This document shows positions 1 to 8,160 of a DNA stretch of 63,072 nucleotides, one piece after another. Each line of letters begins with the position of its first letter. The first letter of the stretch is position 1. Origin of the DNA: Roseibacillus sp. Its GTDB lineage: Bacteria > Verrucomicrobiota > Verrucomicrobiia > Verrucomicrobiales > Akkermansiaceae. Below the pieces are notes generated by a model. That model saw only the letters and a program-made list of their open reading frames with translations. It was not told the DNA's origin and made no database searches. The translations under genes were made by a program, and so were the position numbers. The DNA is taken from contig JAPKFB010000026.1 of NCBI GenBank assembly GCA_028821775.1, forward strand, positions 1 through 63,072, given 5' to 3'.

Positions 1-101
1 GCTGCGGCGAAGGCCCGCGGAGCTCCACTTTTCAGGAAAGGCAGGGCCAGAGACAATCCGGCGCCTTTGAGGAAGTTGCGACGATCGATCATGCCTTTCA
101 T
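1..101 (-). CDS. N-terminus of a Tat-exported protein, DUF1552-like (partial)
   Basis: Only the first about 33 codons lie in the window; the gene runs off the left edge. The reading frame starts at the ATG complementary to 99-101 (a second ATG lies three codons in) and gives a twin-arginine signal: MKGMIDRRNFLKGAG followed by a hydrophobic stretch and an Ala-Phe-Ala-Ala cleavage-like end. The RRNFLKGAGLSLALPFL pattern is typical of the signal peptides of DUF1552 proteins of planctomycetes and verrucomicrobia, often paired with cytochrome-containing DUF1592/PSD proteins. The family call rests on the signal peptide alone, so another Tat substrate is possible. Confidence 0.5.
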   Translation of the reverse strand, partial: MKGMIDRRNFLKGAGLSLALPFLKSGAPRAFAA

Positions 102-142
102 GCTCAGGGATGCGGGTGTTTCGCGAGTGTGGATGGGAGCCC

Positions 143-1729
143 TCAGCGCGTGTGACCCTGGTCACCCTTGGCATTTTTCGCTTCAGAAAGGAGGAAGTCG
201 AGGGCAGGCTTGGCTCTGGGGTCGTTGAGGAGGTTGCGTTGCTCGCGCTGATCAGTGGCGAGGTTGTAGAGTTCGATGGGATGGAGTTCGCCCTTGATCG
301 CGAAGCGGTGATCGAGAAAGAGCTTCCACTGGCCCTCGAGCGGAGTGGCGTTCGAGCGCACCGCGACCACTGCGCGCTTCTCGCTGTTTTTCTTGGAGGC
401 TTCGTTGTGATCGTTGGGAAACACCGGCGGACGGGGACCAACCTCCTTTCCCCGCATGGCCGCGAGTTGCGAGAAACTGTCCTCCGCGCCCATCTCTCCC
501 TTGGCGAGATCGGGCAGCGGTTTGCCGAGGATCTCGGCGAAGGTGGCAAAGAGATCATTGAGGGAGAGAAGACGGTTGGAGGTCCTCCCCTTGGTCTTGG
601 GCCGGCCATCGCCAAGTCCCCCCGCGGGCCAGCAGGCAAAGAAGGGCGTGCGGTGTCCGCCCTCGTAGGTGGATCCCTTGTTGCTGCGGAGCGGCCCGGT
701 GCAGGTCTTCGACTTGTTCTCGGAGCCGTTGTCACTCGCGAAGATGAAGAGGGTGTTGTCGAAGAGCTTGTGCCCGGGACGACGGGGGTCGTCGTGTTTC
801 TGGAGGTAGTCGAGAAGGAGTCCGACCTGCACATCGTTTTCGTAGACGAAGTCGAGTCGTTGACTTCCGGTGGGCTTGCCATTGACGAATTTGCTGGCAC
901 CGACCACCTCCTGCCCGGCAATTTGATCGCAGGGAGTGTGCGGGGTGTGATTGCTGGGCGAGGCAAAATAGAGAAAGAAGGGTTCGCCGGCGGTATTGGC
1001 ACTGACGAGGAAGGCAGAGGCTTTTTGATGAAGCTTTGGACCGATTTCATTGAGCACGTAGGAGCCGTCGAGTTCCTTGCCCTTTCCGGTCGACCCCACG
1101 ATCCGCCGATTGTGAATCCAGCCGGGTCCCTTCCTCTGCTCCGGCCCATTGAACTTCATCCCGTGCGGACCCGAGGTCGGGTGGCTGCGCGAGATTCCGT
1201 AGAAGAAGTCAAAGCCGTGATCGGTTGGACCATCAGCGAGTGGCTTGGTGAGGTCCGCATCATCCCAGCCCTCTGCCACGGTGCCATCACTCTTGCGGTA
1301 ACTCAGCCCGAGGTGCCATTTGCCCACCATGCCGGTGCGATAGCCGTTGTTGCGCAGGAAGCTGGCGAGAGTGGGGCGCGTTTTCTCGATCAGGGGATCG
1401 CATTGGACCCCGAAGAGAACCCAGTATTTGAGAGAGGTCCGCCAACAATAGCGTCCGGTCAGCAGGGCGTAGCGGGAGGTGCTGCAGCGGCTGTGCGGCG
1501 AGTGGGCGTCGGTAAAGCGGACGCCCATGTTGGCGAGGTGTTCCATGCTGGGGGTGTGCAACTGAAGCGCGGGCTCGTTCCCGCTCCAGTCCTGGTAGAC
1601 CGAAGTGTCTCCCATGCCCATGTCGTCCGCGAAAAAGAGAATGATGTTCGGCTTTGGTGGGGAGTCCGGGGCGCCGATCCCGGAGAGCGGAAGGAGGGAC
1701 AGCAGGAGGATCAGAAAGATGCGCGGCAT
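143..1729 (-). CDS. Exported sulfatase with atypical CSTSR active-site motif
   Basis: Type I sulfatase of about 528 residues, expected to remove sulfate esters outside the cytoplasm. A longer frame exists upstream, but the ATG at 1729 starts directly with a signal peptide (MPRIFLILLLSLLPLSG), so it is chosen. Metal-ligand motif ADDMGMGD at residues 34-41, GKWHLG in the middle and a SDNGSENK metal motif in the second half are all present. The active-site motif is C82-S-T-S-R followed by YALLTGRY. The family consensus is C/S-x-P/A-x-R; Thr replaces Pro/Ala here, which may affect conversion of Cys to formylglycine. It is divergent from the phosphatase gene at 1801. The substrate is unknown. Confidence 0.9.
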   Translation of the reverse strand: MPRIFLILLLSLLPLSGIGAPDSPPKPNIILFFADDMGMGDTSVYQDWSGNEPALQLHTPSMEHLANMGVRFTDAHSPHSRCSTSRYALLTGRYCWRTSLKYWVLFGVQCDPLIEKTRPTLASFLRNNGYRTGMVGKWHLGLSYRKSDGTVAEGWDDADLTKPLADGPTDHGFDFFYGISRSHPTSGPHGMKFNGPEQRKGPGWIHNRRIVGSTGKGKELDGSYVLNEIGPKLHQKASAFLVSANTAGEPFFLYFASPSNHTPHTPCDQIAGQEVVGASKFVNGKPTGSQRLDFVYENDVQVGLLLDYLQKHDDPRRPGHKLFDNTLFIFASDNGSENKSKTCTGPLRSNKGSTYEGGHRTPFFACWPAGGLGDGRPKTKGRTSNRLLSLNDLFATFAEILGKPLPDLAKGEMGAEDSFSQLAAMRGKEVGPRPPVFPNDHNEASKKNSEKRAVVAVRSNATPLEGQWKLFLDHRFAIKGELHPIELYNLATDQREQRNLLNDPRAKPALDFLLSEAKNAKGDQGHTR

Positions 1730-1800
1730 AGGGAAAAAGCGTGGTGGGTGTGGAGAGGACTTGCAAGTCAAGAGGAGGCAGGGCGTATGGGGCATCACCG

Positions 1801-2481
1801 ATGCGGACAATTGCGATTGGAGACATTCATGGCTCTCGGGCTTCCTTGGAAGCTCTGGTGGAGTATGCCGGGTTCGCGGAGAGCGATACGATTGTGACCT
1901 TGGGCGACTACGTGGATCGCGGACCAGATTCCAAGGGGGTGATCGATTTCATTCTAGAGCTGGGGAAGAAAATGGAGGTGGTAAGTCTGAAGGGGAATCA
2001 CGAAGTCATGATGCTCAGGGCGAGGGAGTCACCGGAGGCGCTCCTGAGCTGGGCCCTCGGTGGGGTGGGAGGGGATACGACCCTGCAGTCGTATGAGGCC
2101 GATGACTTCAGCAGGGTTCCCGACGAGCACTGGAAATTTCTCGAGTCGGCTTTGCCCTTCCACGAGATCGACACGCATTTCTTTGTCCATGCCAACGCGG
2201 TTGCCGACCTCCCACTCGAAGATCAATCGGACATGACTCTCTACTGGGAGAAATTCAGGGACCCGCCACCCCATGACAACGGCAAGGTCATGGTGTGTGG
2301 ACACACTTCGCAGCACGAAGGGCTGCCCCTCAATGTCGGACATGCGGTGTGTATCGACACCTGGGCCTATGGCGGCCAATGGCTCACGGCCTTCGACGTC
2401 ACCAACGGTCTCTACTGGCAGACCAATGAACAAGGAGAGCGGCGCCAGGATGTGATGTTGGCGCGGTTAGACACACTCTAG
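1801..2481 (+). CDS. PPP-family serine/threonine phosphatase (metallophosphoesterase)
   Basis: 226-residue cytoplasmic protein of the PP1/PP2A-like calcineurin superfamily. The three metal-site signatures of the family are in order: GDIHG near residue 7, GDYVDRG near 36, and GNHE near 64, with later His motifs (HANAV and CGHTSQHEG). The ATG at 1801 is preferred over the longer frame from 1741 because the protein then begins MRTIAIGDIHG, as family members normally do. It is divergent from the sulfatase at 143-1729, with about 70 bp between the starts. The role is probably dephosphorylation of a protein or a small phosphoester; the target cannot be read from the sequence. Confidence 0.88.
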   Translation: MRTIAIGDIHGSRASLEALVEYAGFAESDTIVTLGDYVDRGPDSKGVIDFILELGKKMEVVSLKGNHEVMMLRARESPEALLSWALGGVGGDTTLQSYEADDFSRVPDEHWKFLESALPFHEIDTHFFVHANAVADLPLEDQSDMTLYWEKFRDPPPHDNGKVMVCGHTSQHEGLPLNVGHAVCIDTWAYGGQWLTAFDVTNGLYWQTNEQGERRQDVMLARLDTL

Positions 2482-2523
2482 CAGTCTCGAACGAGAGCAC
2501 CCGGTCGCCGGTGGAGAGGCTGG

Positions 2524-3075
2524 CTACTTCTTCCGTCGTCGTCTTTTCCCGAACTTCACTTCCTTGGGATCGAAGTGGGCGGGGTCGTAGGAATCCTCGA
2601 GCCACATGAGGTCGCCATTGAGGGCGGCCAGGTAGCCGAAGGTCCCACCGCAATCTTCTGGGGGACAGGCACGCTCTCCTTCTAACAGAATGGGTAAATC
2701 GCTCTCCTCTTCGAGATCGACCTTCTTCTCGATCGCGATCTCGTGCACCCAATCCTCCTTGAAGTCGTAGCGGTAGAGAAAGCGGAGTGGAAAGCGGCGG
2801 CGGCCCACGAACTGCTTGATGGAGACCTTGCTCTCCTCCTGGAAATTTTCGCCCTTCTCGACTTCTTCGTGGTTCGGCCCGATCACATCGAGGAGCAGCT
2901 TGCCCTTTCCATGCCGGAACTCGTGCCAGTGCTTGTCTTTCCAGCCCATGGCCTGCTGCACGGCGGTGTGCAGGTCCTTGAAGGTGGCGTCGACCGGAAT
3001 CGAGAAACGGCGCCAGATCAGCGGTTCGATCTTGTAGAGGAGGACCTTGATGAGGTAGCGCGGGGCGGGGCTCAT
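2524..3075 (-). CDS. Plasmid pRiA4b ORF-3 family protein
   Basis: 183-residue protein with the hallmark N-terminus of the pRiA4b ORF-3 / IS1096-passenger TnpR-like family: YLIKVLLYKIEPLIWRR, then SIPVDATFKDLH..QQAMGW..HWHEF, and YDFKEDWVHEI in the middle. The C-terminus has the acidic CPPEDCGGTFGYL motif, also usual for the family, and a basic RRRRKK tail. The start at 3075 is chosen because the 31 extra codons upstream are low-complexity and unlike the family. Function is unknown; despite the historical name there is no transposase or insertion sequence nearby. Confidence 0.85.
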   Translation of the reverse strand: MSPAPRYLIKVLLYKIEPLIWRRFSIPVDATFKDLHTAVQQAMGWKDKHWHEFRHGKGKLLLDVIGPNHEEVEKGENFQEESKVSIKQFVGRRRFPLRFLYRYDFKEDWVHEIAIEKKVDLEEESDLPILLEGERACPPEDCGGTFGYLAALNGDLMWLEDSYDPAHFDPKEVKFGKRRRRKK

Positions 3076-3429
3076 GGGTTGGGCCCGCGGCCTTAGCAAG
3101 GAGTGGCGTGGTGTGCAAGGGGAGGATTGTGCATTGTGTAATTCTCGACGAAAGTAGGTCGAAAACATGAAATAAAGGGCCTTGAGGGCATGGCTGCCGG
3201 GCCTCGGCGTTCTGGCAGCGAGGAGAAGCGATCTGAGCCCGGCCTCGCTTGTTCAGGAAACTCCACCCTCCGGGCACCCGCTTGGAGGCCATCCCCGCCC
3301 TGGGAGTAGGCGCGGACCGGGCCTAGGAATCTCAGGGAGAAAGCGGGGAGATCCTTGGGTTGAGGCCGCACGAGGTATTCTCGTGGAGCGAGAAGGCGAA
3401 GGGAGGGACGGACAACCGCTTCGCGCCCT
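3076..3429. other. Intergenic stretch without recognised gene
   Basis: About 350 bp between the tails/heads of two minus-strand genes. Several open frames cross it but none has recognisable protein signatures or a good start. It must hold the promoter of the pRiA4b-like gene, but no convincing -35/-10 pair was picked out. Confidence 0.4.
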
Positions 3430-5049
3430 TTAGCGAGAGGTCTGCCCCGTCTTCGTTTTCTTGTTGTAGGGTTCCTTGTCGAAGGCGTCACCCTCGAGGC
3501 GGGGATCCTTGTTTTCGCGGAGCTGCTTCATGAGCAACTCGCGGAGGGCGTCGCGGATGGCATCGTAGGCGGGGTTGGTCGCGAGGTTGTTGATTTGGTG
3601 CGGGTCGCCGATGAGGTCGTAGAATTCTTCCCGCGGGCGGGGGCCGAATCCGAGGTCCCAGAGCTTTTTCACCTTGGGATCATCGCGGTGCTGGATCATC
3701 CAAGCCTTGGTGGGTCCGGCGTCGACGTCGCCATAGGTGAGACGAGTGTTGTTTGCGATTTGCTCGTAGCTCGGCGGATTGGGGTCGGCCAGCTTGAGGG
3801 GCTCACCCATGGGCATGCGGTCGGGAGTGAAATTGACGATGACGAGATAGTCTTCTGTGCGAAGGGCGCGGGTGGAATAGGGCAATCCGCCGCGGGCGGT
3901 GTTGACGTGAGTTTCGCGACCGATGAGGGCCCAGCCCCGAAGGAGTTTGTGATCACCCTTCGCAAAGGCGGGCAGGAGGTTCTGTCCGTTCATGCCGTTC
4001 TCGGGTTCCAGTCCGGCCGCCGCCAGGAAGGTGGGAGCCAGATCAACGAGAGAGATCGGGCGGGTGACCACTTGCTTGGGAATGATTTTTCCCGGCCAAC
4101 GGGCGGCGAAGAGAACGCGCGCGCCAAAGTCATAGCAATTGGTCTTGCCCCGCGGAAAGCCCGGAGCGCCATGATCGCCGGAGATGACAAGGAGGGTGTT
4201 GTCGAGTTCCCCGATCTTCTCGAGCTCCGCGATGATCTCCTTGCAGCTGCGATCAAAGGCCATGCCTTCACCCAGATAGTCGGCGAGATCCTCGCGCACC
4301 TCGTGCACATCGGGAAGGAAGGGCGGCATGATTTCCTTCAGCTTGTCGGGATCGAGTCCCCACAGGGTCTTACCGGATCCCTTGGTCCACTTGCGATGGG
4401 GATTGGTAGGGTGGAAGGAATAGTAGAAGGGTTGCCCCGCTTTGCGTTTGCCGAGGAACTGTTTAAAGTTGTCGCGGCACTCCTGATAGAGCTTGGCCTT
4501 GGCACGCTTGATCTCCTCCGTCTGGCCGGATCCCTTGGCCGCGCTCCCGATTACCTTGGAGACAGTCTGTGAAAACTGGTTCACCTTCCCACCGGCCTTA
4601 CGGAAGTTGTTCTGTTTTCCGCCCATGCGGTCTTCGGAGATGTGCATCTTGTGGGACCAGCCGATGTGATAGCCTGCGTTCTGCAACATGAGGGCGAAGC
4701 CCTTGACTTCATTCCAGGGATCGGCCGCCCGGTCACCGTGCCAGGGGGTGTGAAGTTGAGAGTGTGATCCATTTCGAAAGAAGTGACGGCCGGAGATGAG
4801 TGCAGCGCGCGAGGGAGAGCAGGAAGGGGCCGAGACGAAGGCGTTGAACGCGAGGACTCCTTCCCCGGCAATCCGGTCGAAGGTGGGGGTGGAAACGATA
4901 TCGTTGACCGAGGGCCTGCCCGGTTGGGAGTAGGCGGAAGCATAGCGGCCCAGGTCGTCGGCGAAGAGCAGGACGATGTTGGGCTGCTTCGCTGGAGCAG
5001 CGAGAAGCGGGGAGCAGCAGGCGAGGAGGAAGAGGGCGAGGCGTTTCAT
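3430..5049 (-). CDS. Exported sulfatase, heparan N-sulfatase (SGSH)-like
   Basis: 539 residues with a Sec signal peptide (MKRLALFLLACCSPLLAAP). Metal motif FADDLGRYAS around residue 29-38, active-site motif C77-S-P-S-R followed by AALISGRHFFRNG, and the SGDHGAPGFPRGKTN motif that resembles N-sulfoglucosamine sulfohydrolase-type enzymes rather than arylsulfatase A types. Cys77 is the expected formylglycine site. Likely acts in the periplasm or outside on a sulfated sugar; N- versus O-sulfate cannot be decided from sequence alone. Its start is 118 bp from the divergent sulfatase at 5168, so the two may share a regulatory region. Confidence 0.92.
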   Translation of the reverse strand: MKRLALFLLACCSPLLAAPAKQPNIVLLFADDLGRYASAYSQPGRPSVNDIVSTPTFDRIAGEGVLAFNAFVSAPSCSPSRAALISGRHFFRNGSHSQLHTPWHGDRAADPWNEVKGFALMLQNAGYHIGWSHKMHISEDRMGGKQNNFRKAGGKVNQFSQTVSKVIGSAAKGSGQTEEIKRAKAKLYQECRDNFKQFLGKRKAGQPFYYSFHPTNPHRKWTKGSGKTLWGLDPDKLKEIMPPFLPDVHEVREDLADYLGEGMAFDRSCKEIIAELEKIGELDNTLLVISGDHGAPGFPRGKTNCYDFGARVLFAARWPGKIIPKQVVTRPISLVDLAPTFLAAAGLEPENGMNGQNLLPAFAKGDHKLLRGWALIGRETHVNTARGGLPYSTRALRTEDYLVIVNFTPDRMPMGEPLKLADPNPPSYEQIANNTRLTYGDVDAGPTKAWMIQHRDDPKVKKLWDLGFGPRPREEFYDLIGDPHQINNLATNPAYDAIRDALRELLMKQLRENKDPRLEGDAFDKEPYNKKTKTGQTSR

Positions 5050-5167
5050 GGTGGCGGGAGTGTTCTACGCGATGGAAGCCTCAATTGGGCAGCTTAAAGG
5101 CGATGATTGGCGAATGAGCCGGGATATTCGGAGTTTCAACCGCGCTTGAGCTGGTCCACGATTCGGA

Positions 5168-7012
5168 ATGATCACCCGATCCGTAGCGATCCTGCTCCTC
5201 GCCATCTGCTCCCCGCTTCTCCCGGCCCAAGAACGGCCAAACATTCTTTGGCTCACCAGCGAGGACAACAGCCCCTACCTGGGTTGCTATGGCGATCCGC
5301 AGGCGAAAACGCCAAACTTGGACCGATTGGCCATGCAGGGGATTCGTTATCGCAATGCCTTTTCGTCCGCCCCGGTTTGCTCGGCGGCGCGATCGACCCT
5401 GATCACCGGGATGAACGCCTGCACGCTCGGTATTCACAATCACCGCAGCCGGGTGAAGGTACCCGCCTCGGTGGTTTACTACAACCAGCTCTTCCGCGAA
5501 GCGGGATACTACTGCACCAACAATTCGAAGACCGACTATAACTGCGTGATGCCTGGCGGTGGAAAGAAGAGCAGTCCGGCGAAATTCTGGAATGAGAGCA
5601 GCAGGAAGGCGCACTACCAGAACCGCAAGAAGGGCCAGCCGTTTTTTGCGGTCTTCAACACCACCCTTTCGCACGAAGGACAAACCACCGACAAGGCCTA
5701 CCACGGGCGCAGGAAGGAGAATCCAGCCCAGCGCATCGTGCCGCCCGGGAAGGTCACCCTTCCTCCCTACCATCCGGACACGCCCGTGATCCGTGAGAAC
5801 TGGTCGCGCTACTTCGACAACCTCTGGCTCATGGACAAGTGGGTGGGCGACAAGCTGAAGGAGTTGGACGCGCTGGGCGATGCTGAGAACACGATCGTCT
5901 TCTATTACGGAGACCATGGTGGGGCCCTTCCGCGCGGCAAGCGGAACATCCACGACTCGGGAACCCGGGTGCCGCTCATCATCCGCATTCCGGAGAAGTG
6001 GAAGCATCTCGCCCCCGCCAAGCCGGGAGAGTGGATCGACGATCCGGTTGCCTTCGTGGACTTTCCGGCCACCGCGGCGAATTTGTGTGGAATCGAGATT
6101 CCCAAGATCTGGGAGGGAACGCCCTTTGCCGGGCCCAACGCATTGAAACAGGAGTTCGTCTATCTCTTCCGCGGTCGCATGGATGAGCGCTACGACACGG
6201 TGCGCGCAATCCGGAGCAAGGACTATCTCTACGTGAAAAATTTCTCCCCGCACCGGCCTTACGGGCAGGCCTACACCTATCCCTTCCGCGTCCTGGCGAG
6301 CATGGGCTCATGGTATGATGCCTTCAAAGCGGGAAAGTGCAACGAGGTGCAAGCGCGCTACTGGAAACCCAAAGCGGGAGAGGAGTTTTATGTCATCAAG
6401 GACGACCCAAATCAGACCAAGAACCTGATCGACGACCCCAAGCACGCCGAGCGGGTCAAGAGTATGCGGAATCAGCTCATGATAAGATTCACCACCACGA
6501 AGGATACGGGTCTGATCCCGGAGGGAATGTATCCCCACCTTGCGGGGGATGGGACCGTCTACGAATACGCCCAAGGTGCCACCAATGAGGCTGTGCTCGC
6601 CGCCATGGTGGCGACTTCGCGGGACCGCTCGGCGCTCAAAGCACTGACGAAAATGTGCTCATCGGATTCGGGGCTCGCACGCTACTGGGCGGCGACTGGA
6701 GGACTGATTCTTGGCAAGGAAGCCGCTCCCATGAGAGCCGAGCTTCTGGGCCTCCTTGAGGATCCGGTTCTGGATGTGCGGGCCATTGCTGCAGAGGCCC
6801 TGGGTCACCTAGGCGAGGTTGAGAAGGCCACCCCGGTCCTGATCGACATCATCAGGAAGGGAAACACTCATGAATCGCTCGCCGCCATTACCGCGCTCGA
6901 GGCCTTCGGTCGGTCCGGGGTTATTCCCATGGAGAAGGTGACGGCGCTCATTCCGAAAGGGATACAGGGCGATTCGAACCGGGTGGTGGAGGCGATTGAT
7001 AAAATCAAGTAG
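5168..7012 (+). CDS. Exported sulfatase with C-terminal HEAT repeats
   Basis: 614 residues: signal peptide (1-20), sulfatase domain (about 24-470) and a C-terminal all-helical section (about 475-610). The active site is C71-S-A-A-R followed by STLITGM, a regular C-x-A-x-R motif. YGDHGGALPRGKRN is the SGSH-like second metal motif. The first metal motif reads TSEDNSPYLG, so Glu precedes the conserved Asp where most relatives have Asp-Asp. The tail contains repeated LLGLLEDPVLDVRAIAAEAL-type helices, typical of HEAT/PBS-lyase repeats, probably for protein or substrate binding. It is the only plus-strand sulfatase in the first 23 kb. Confidence 0.92.
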   Translation: MITRSVAILLLAICSPLLPAQERPNILWLTSEDNSPYLGCYGDPQAKTPNLDRLAMQGIRYRNAFSSAPVCSAARSTLITGMNACTLGIHNHRSRVKVPASVVYYNQLFREAGYYCTNNSKTDYNCVMPGGGKKSSPAKFWNESSRKAHYQNRKKGQPFFAVFNTTLSHEGQTTDKAYHGRRKENPAQRIVPPGKVTLPPYHPDTPVIRENWSRYFDNLWLMDKWVGDKLKELDALGDAENTIVFYYGDHGGALPRGKRNIHDSGTRVPLIIRIPEKWKHLAPAKPGEWIDDPVAFVDFPATAANLCGIEIPKIWEGTPFAGPNALKQEFVYLFRGRMDERYDTVRAIRSKDYLYVKNFSPHRPYGQAYTYPFRVLASMGSWYDAFKAGKCNEVQARYWKPKAGEEFYVIKDDPNQTKNLIDDPKHAERVKSMRNQLMIRFTTTKDTGLIPEGMYPHLAGDGTVYEYAQGATNEAVLAAMVATSRDRSALKALTKMCSSDSGLARYWAATGGLILGKEAAPMRAELLGLLEDPVLDVRAIAAEALGHLGEVEKATPVLIDIIRKGNTHESLAAITALEAFGRSGVIPMEKVTALIPKGIQGDSNRVVEAIDKIK

Positions 7013-7072
7013 GCCGAATCAAGGAGTGGCGGCGCTAGTTCGAGTGAGAGCGTTCGCACAAAGAATGGAACT

Positions 7073-7750
7073 ATGAAGGTGGTGAGGTTTTTCCTGAAGC
7101 GGTGGAAACTGTTCGGAACTCTCGGACTTCTGGTCGCCCTCTCCCCGCTGGTGGCGATCTGGATTGGACGCAGCGTGATTGCCGGGAGCGCGGATGGTCG
7201 GATATTTGAGGAAGCGGCTGACGTTCCAGAATGTGAGGTGGCCCTGGTTCTTGGTTGTGCGCGAGTGCTTCCGGATGGACGCCGGAATCTTTACTTCAAG
7301 CACCGCATGGCGGCGGTGGTGGAGCTTTGGAAGAGCGGCCGAGTGAATCACATCCTGGTGAGTGGCGACAATTCACGGAAGGATTACGACGAGCCCACCG
7401 ACATGAAGGAAGCCCTGATCGAGGCTGGGCTGCAGGAAGATCGCATTCACTGCGACTACGCCGGCTTCCGCACTCTTGACTCCGTGGTGCGCGCCAAGGA
7501 GGTCTTTCTGCTGGATCGTTTCGTGGTGGTGAGCCAGGAATTTCACGTCGAGCGGGCCCTCTACATCGCGAAGGAACTTGGGATCGAGGCCTATGGATAT
7601 CCGGCGCGTGATGTCGGCGGCAAAGCCGGCATGAAGACAAAGGCGCGGGAGGACCTGGCGCGGGTAAAAGCAGTGCTCGACATGAAGTTGCTCAACACTC
7701 AGCCGAAATTTCGCGGCGAGCCCGTGCCAATCGTCAATCCCAAGAACTGA
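7073..7750 (+). CDS. sanA: SanA/YdcF/ElyC-type DUF218 membrane protein
   Basis: 225 residues with one N-terminal transmembrane helix (about 13-33) and a DUF218 domain: ALVLGCARVLPDGRRNLYF, HRMAAVVELWKSGRVNHILVSGDN, then DEPTDMKEAL and a VVSQEFHVERALYIA helix near the end. These match SanA, an inner-membrane protein linked to envelope integrity and vancomycin resistance in enterobacteria; ElyC and YdcF are relatives. The biochemical activity of the family is not well defined. It follows the sulfatase at 5168 by 60 bp on the same strand, but no functional link is apparent. Confidence 0.87.
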   Translation: MKVVRFFLKRWKLFGTLGLLVALSPLVAIWIGRSVIAGSADGRIFEEAADVPECEVALVLGCARVLPDGRRNLYFKHRMAAVVELWKSGRVNHILVSGDNSRKDYDEPTDMKEALIEAGLQEDRIHCDYAGFRTLDSVVRAKEVFLLDRFVVVSQEFHVERALYIAKELGIEAYGYPARDVGGKAGMKTKAREDLARVKAVLDMKLLNTQPKFRGEPVPIVNPKN

Positions 7751-7752
7751 GA

Positions 7753-8160
7753 TTACCGACTGGGCAGCCTCATTCCGACGGCCTTGCTGACACCGTAATC
7801 CTCCATCGCGATTCCATACTGGTTGTCGCAAAGCGACATCATGCCTTTGTTGGCGGTGAAGACGATGAGTTGGCGGTCGTGCCGGGGACGCTCAAAAAAC
7901 TCCTCGGCGACGCTTGATTCGGCAAGCTCCCGCAGGGTCAGAATGTTGAGTGGACAGTCGTCTGGTGCGGAGAGGAAGGGGTCATGATCGAAGATCAGCG
8001 AGACGGGGGCTCCCTCAAGGCCCATCGAATGGCCTCGATCAAGTTGGTCCTCCCCCACCCGGCTGGCCCTACCATTCCGGTGATTCCCTGTGAGAAACTG
8101 AGTTCGAAACGTTCAGCAAAGGACTTGAAGCCCAGGATCTGGACGGATGAGAGCAACAAT
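7753..8160 (-). pseudogene. smc: Remnant of an SMC gene: fused N- and C-terminal ATPase-head pieces
   Basis: Read on the minus strand, the first part (about 8159-8000) encodes VQILGFKSFAERFELSFSQG then ITGMVGPAGWGRTNLIEAIR and WALREPPSR before a TGA. This is the SMC N-terminal head (compare ITGIVGPNGSGKSN), with the Walker A changed to GPAGWGRTN. In a shifted frame the remaining part ends with RQLIVFTANKGMMSLCDNQ, YGIAMEDYGVSKAVGMRL, which matches the SMC C-terminal end (QFIVITHNKRTM..YGVTMEEPGVSKLVSVRL). The Walker B region is degraded (PDDCPLN instead of LDEVDAPLD). All coiled-coil and hinge coding (about 1000 codons) is missing. A frameshift, an internal deletion and lost motifs make this a decayed gene. 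Confidence 0.72.

Noticed and set aside
110..1897. Long plus-strand ORF (595 codons) opposite the first sulfatase
   Set aside because: It is the antisense shadow of a clear sulfatase and has no recognisable domain.
2524..3075. Transposon gene, from the historical name of the pRiA4b/TnpR-like family
   Set aside because: No inverted repeats, transposase or insertion footprint nearby; the family is widespread outside mobile elements.
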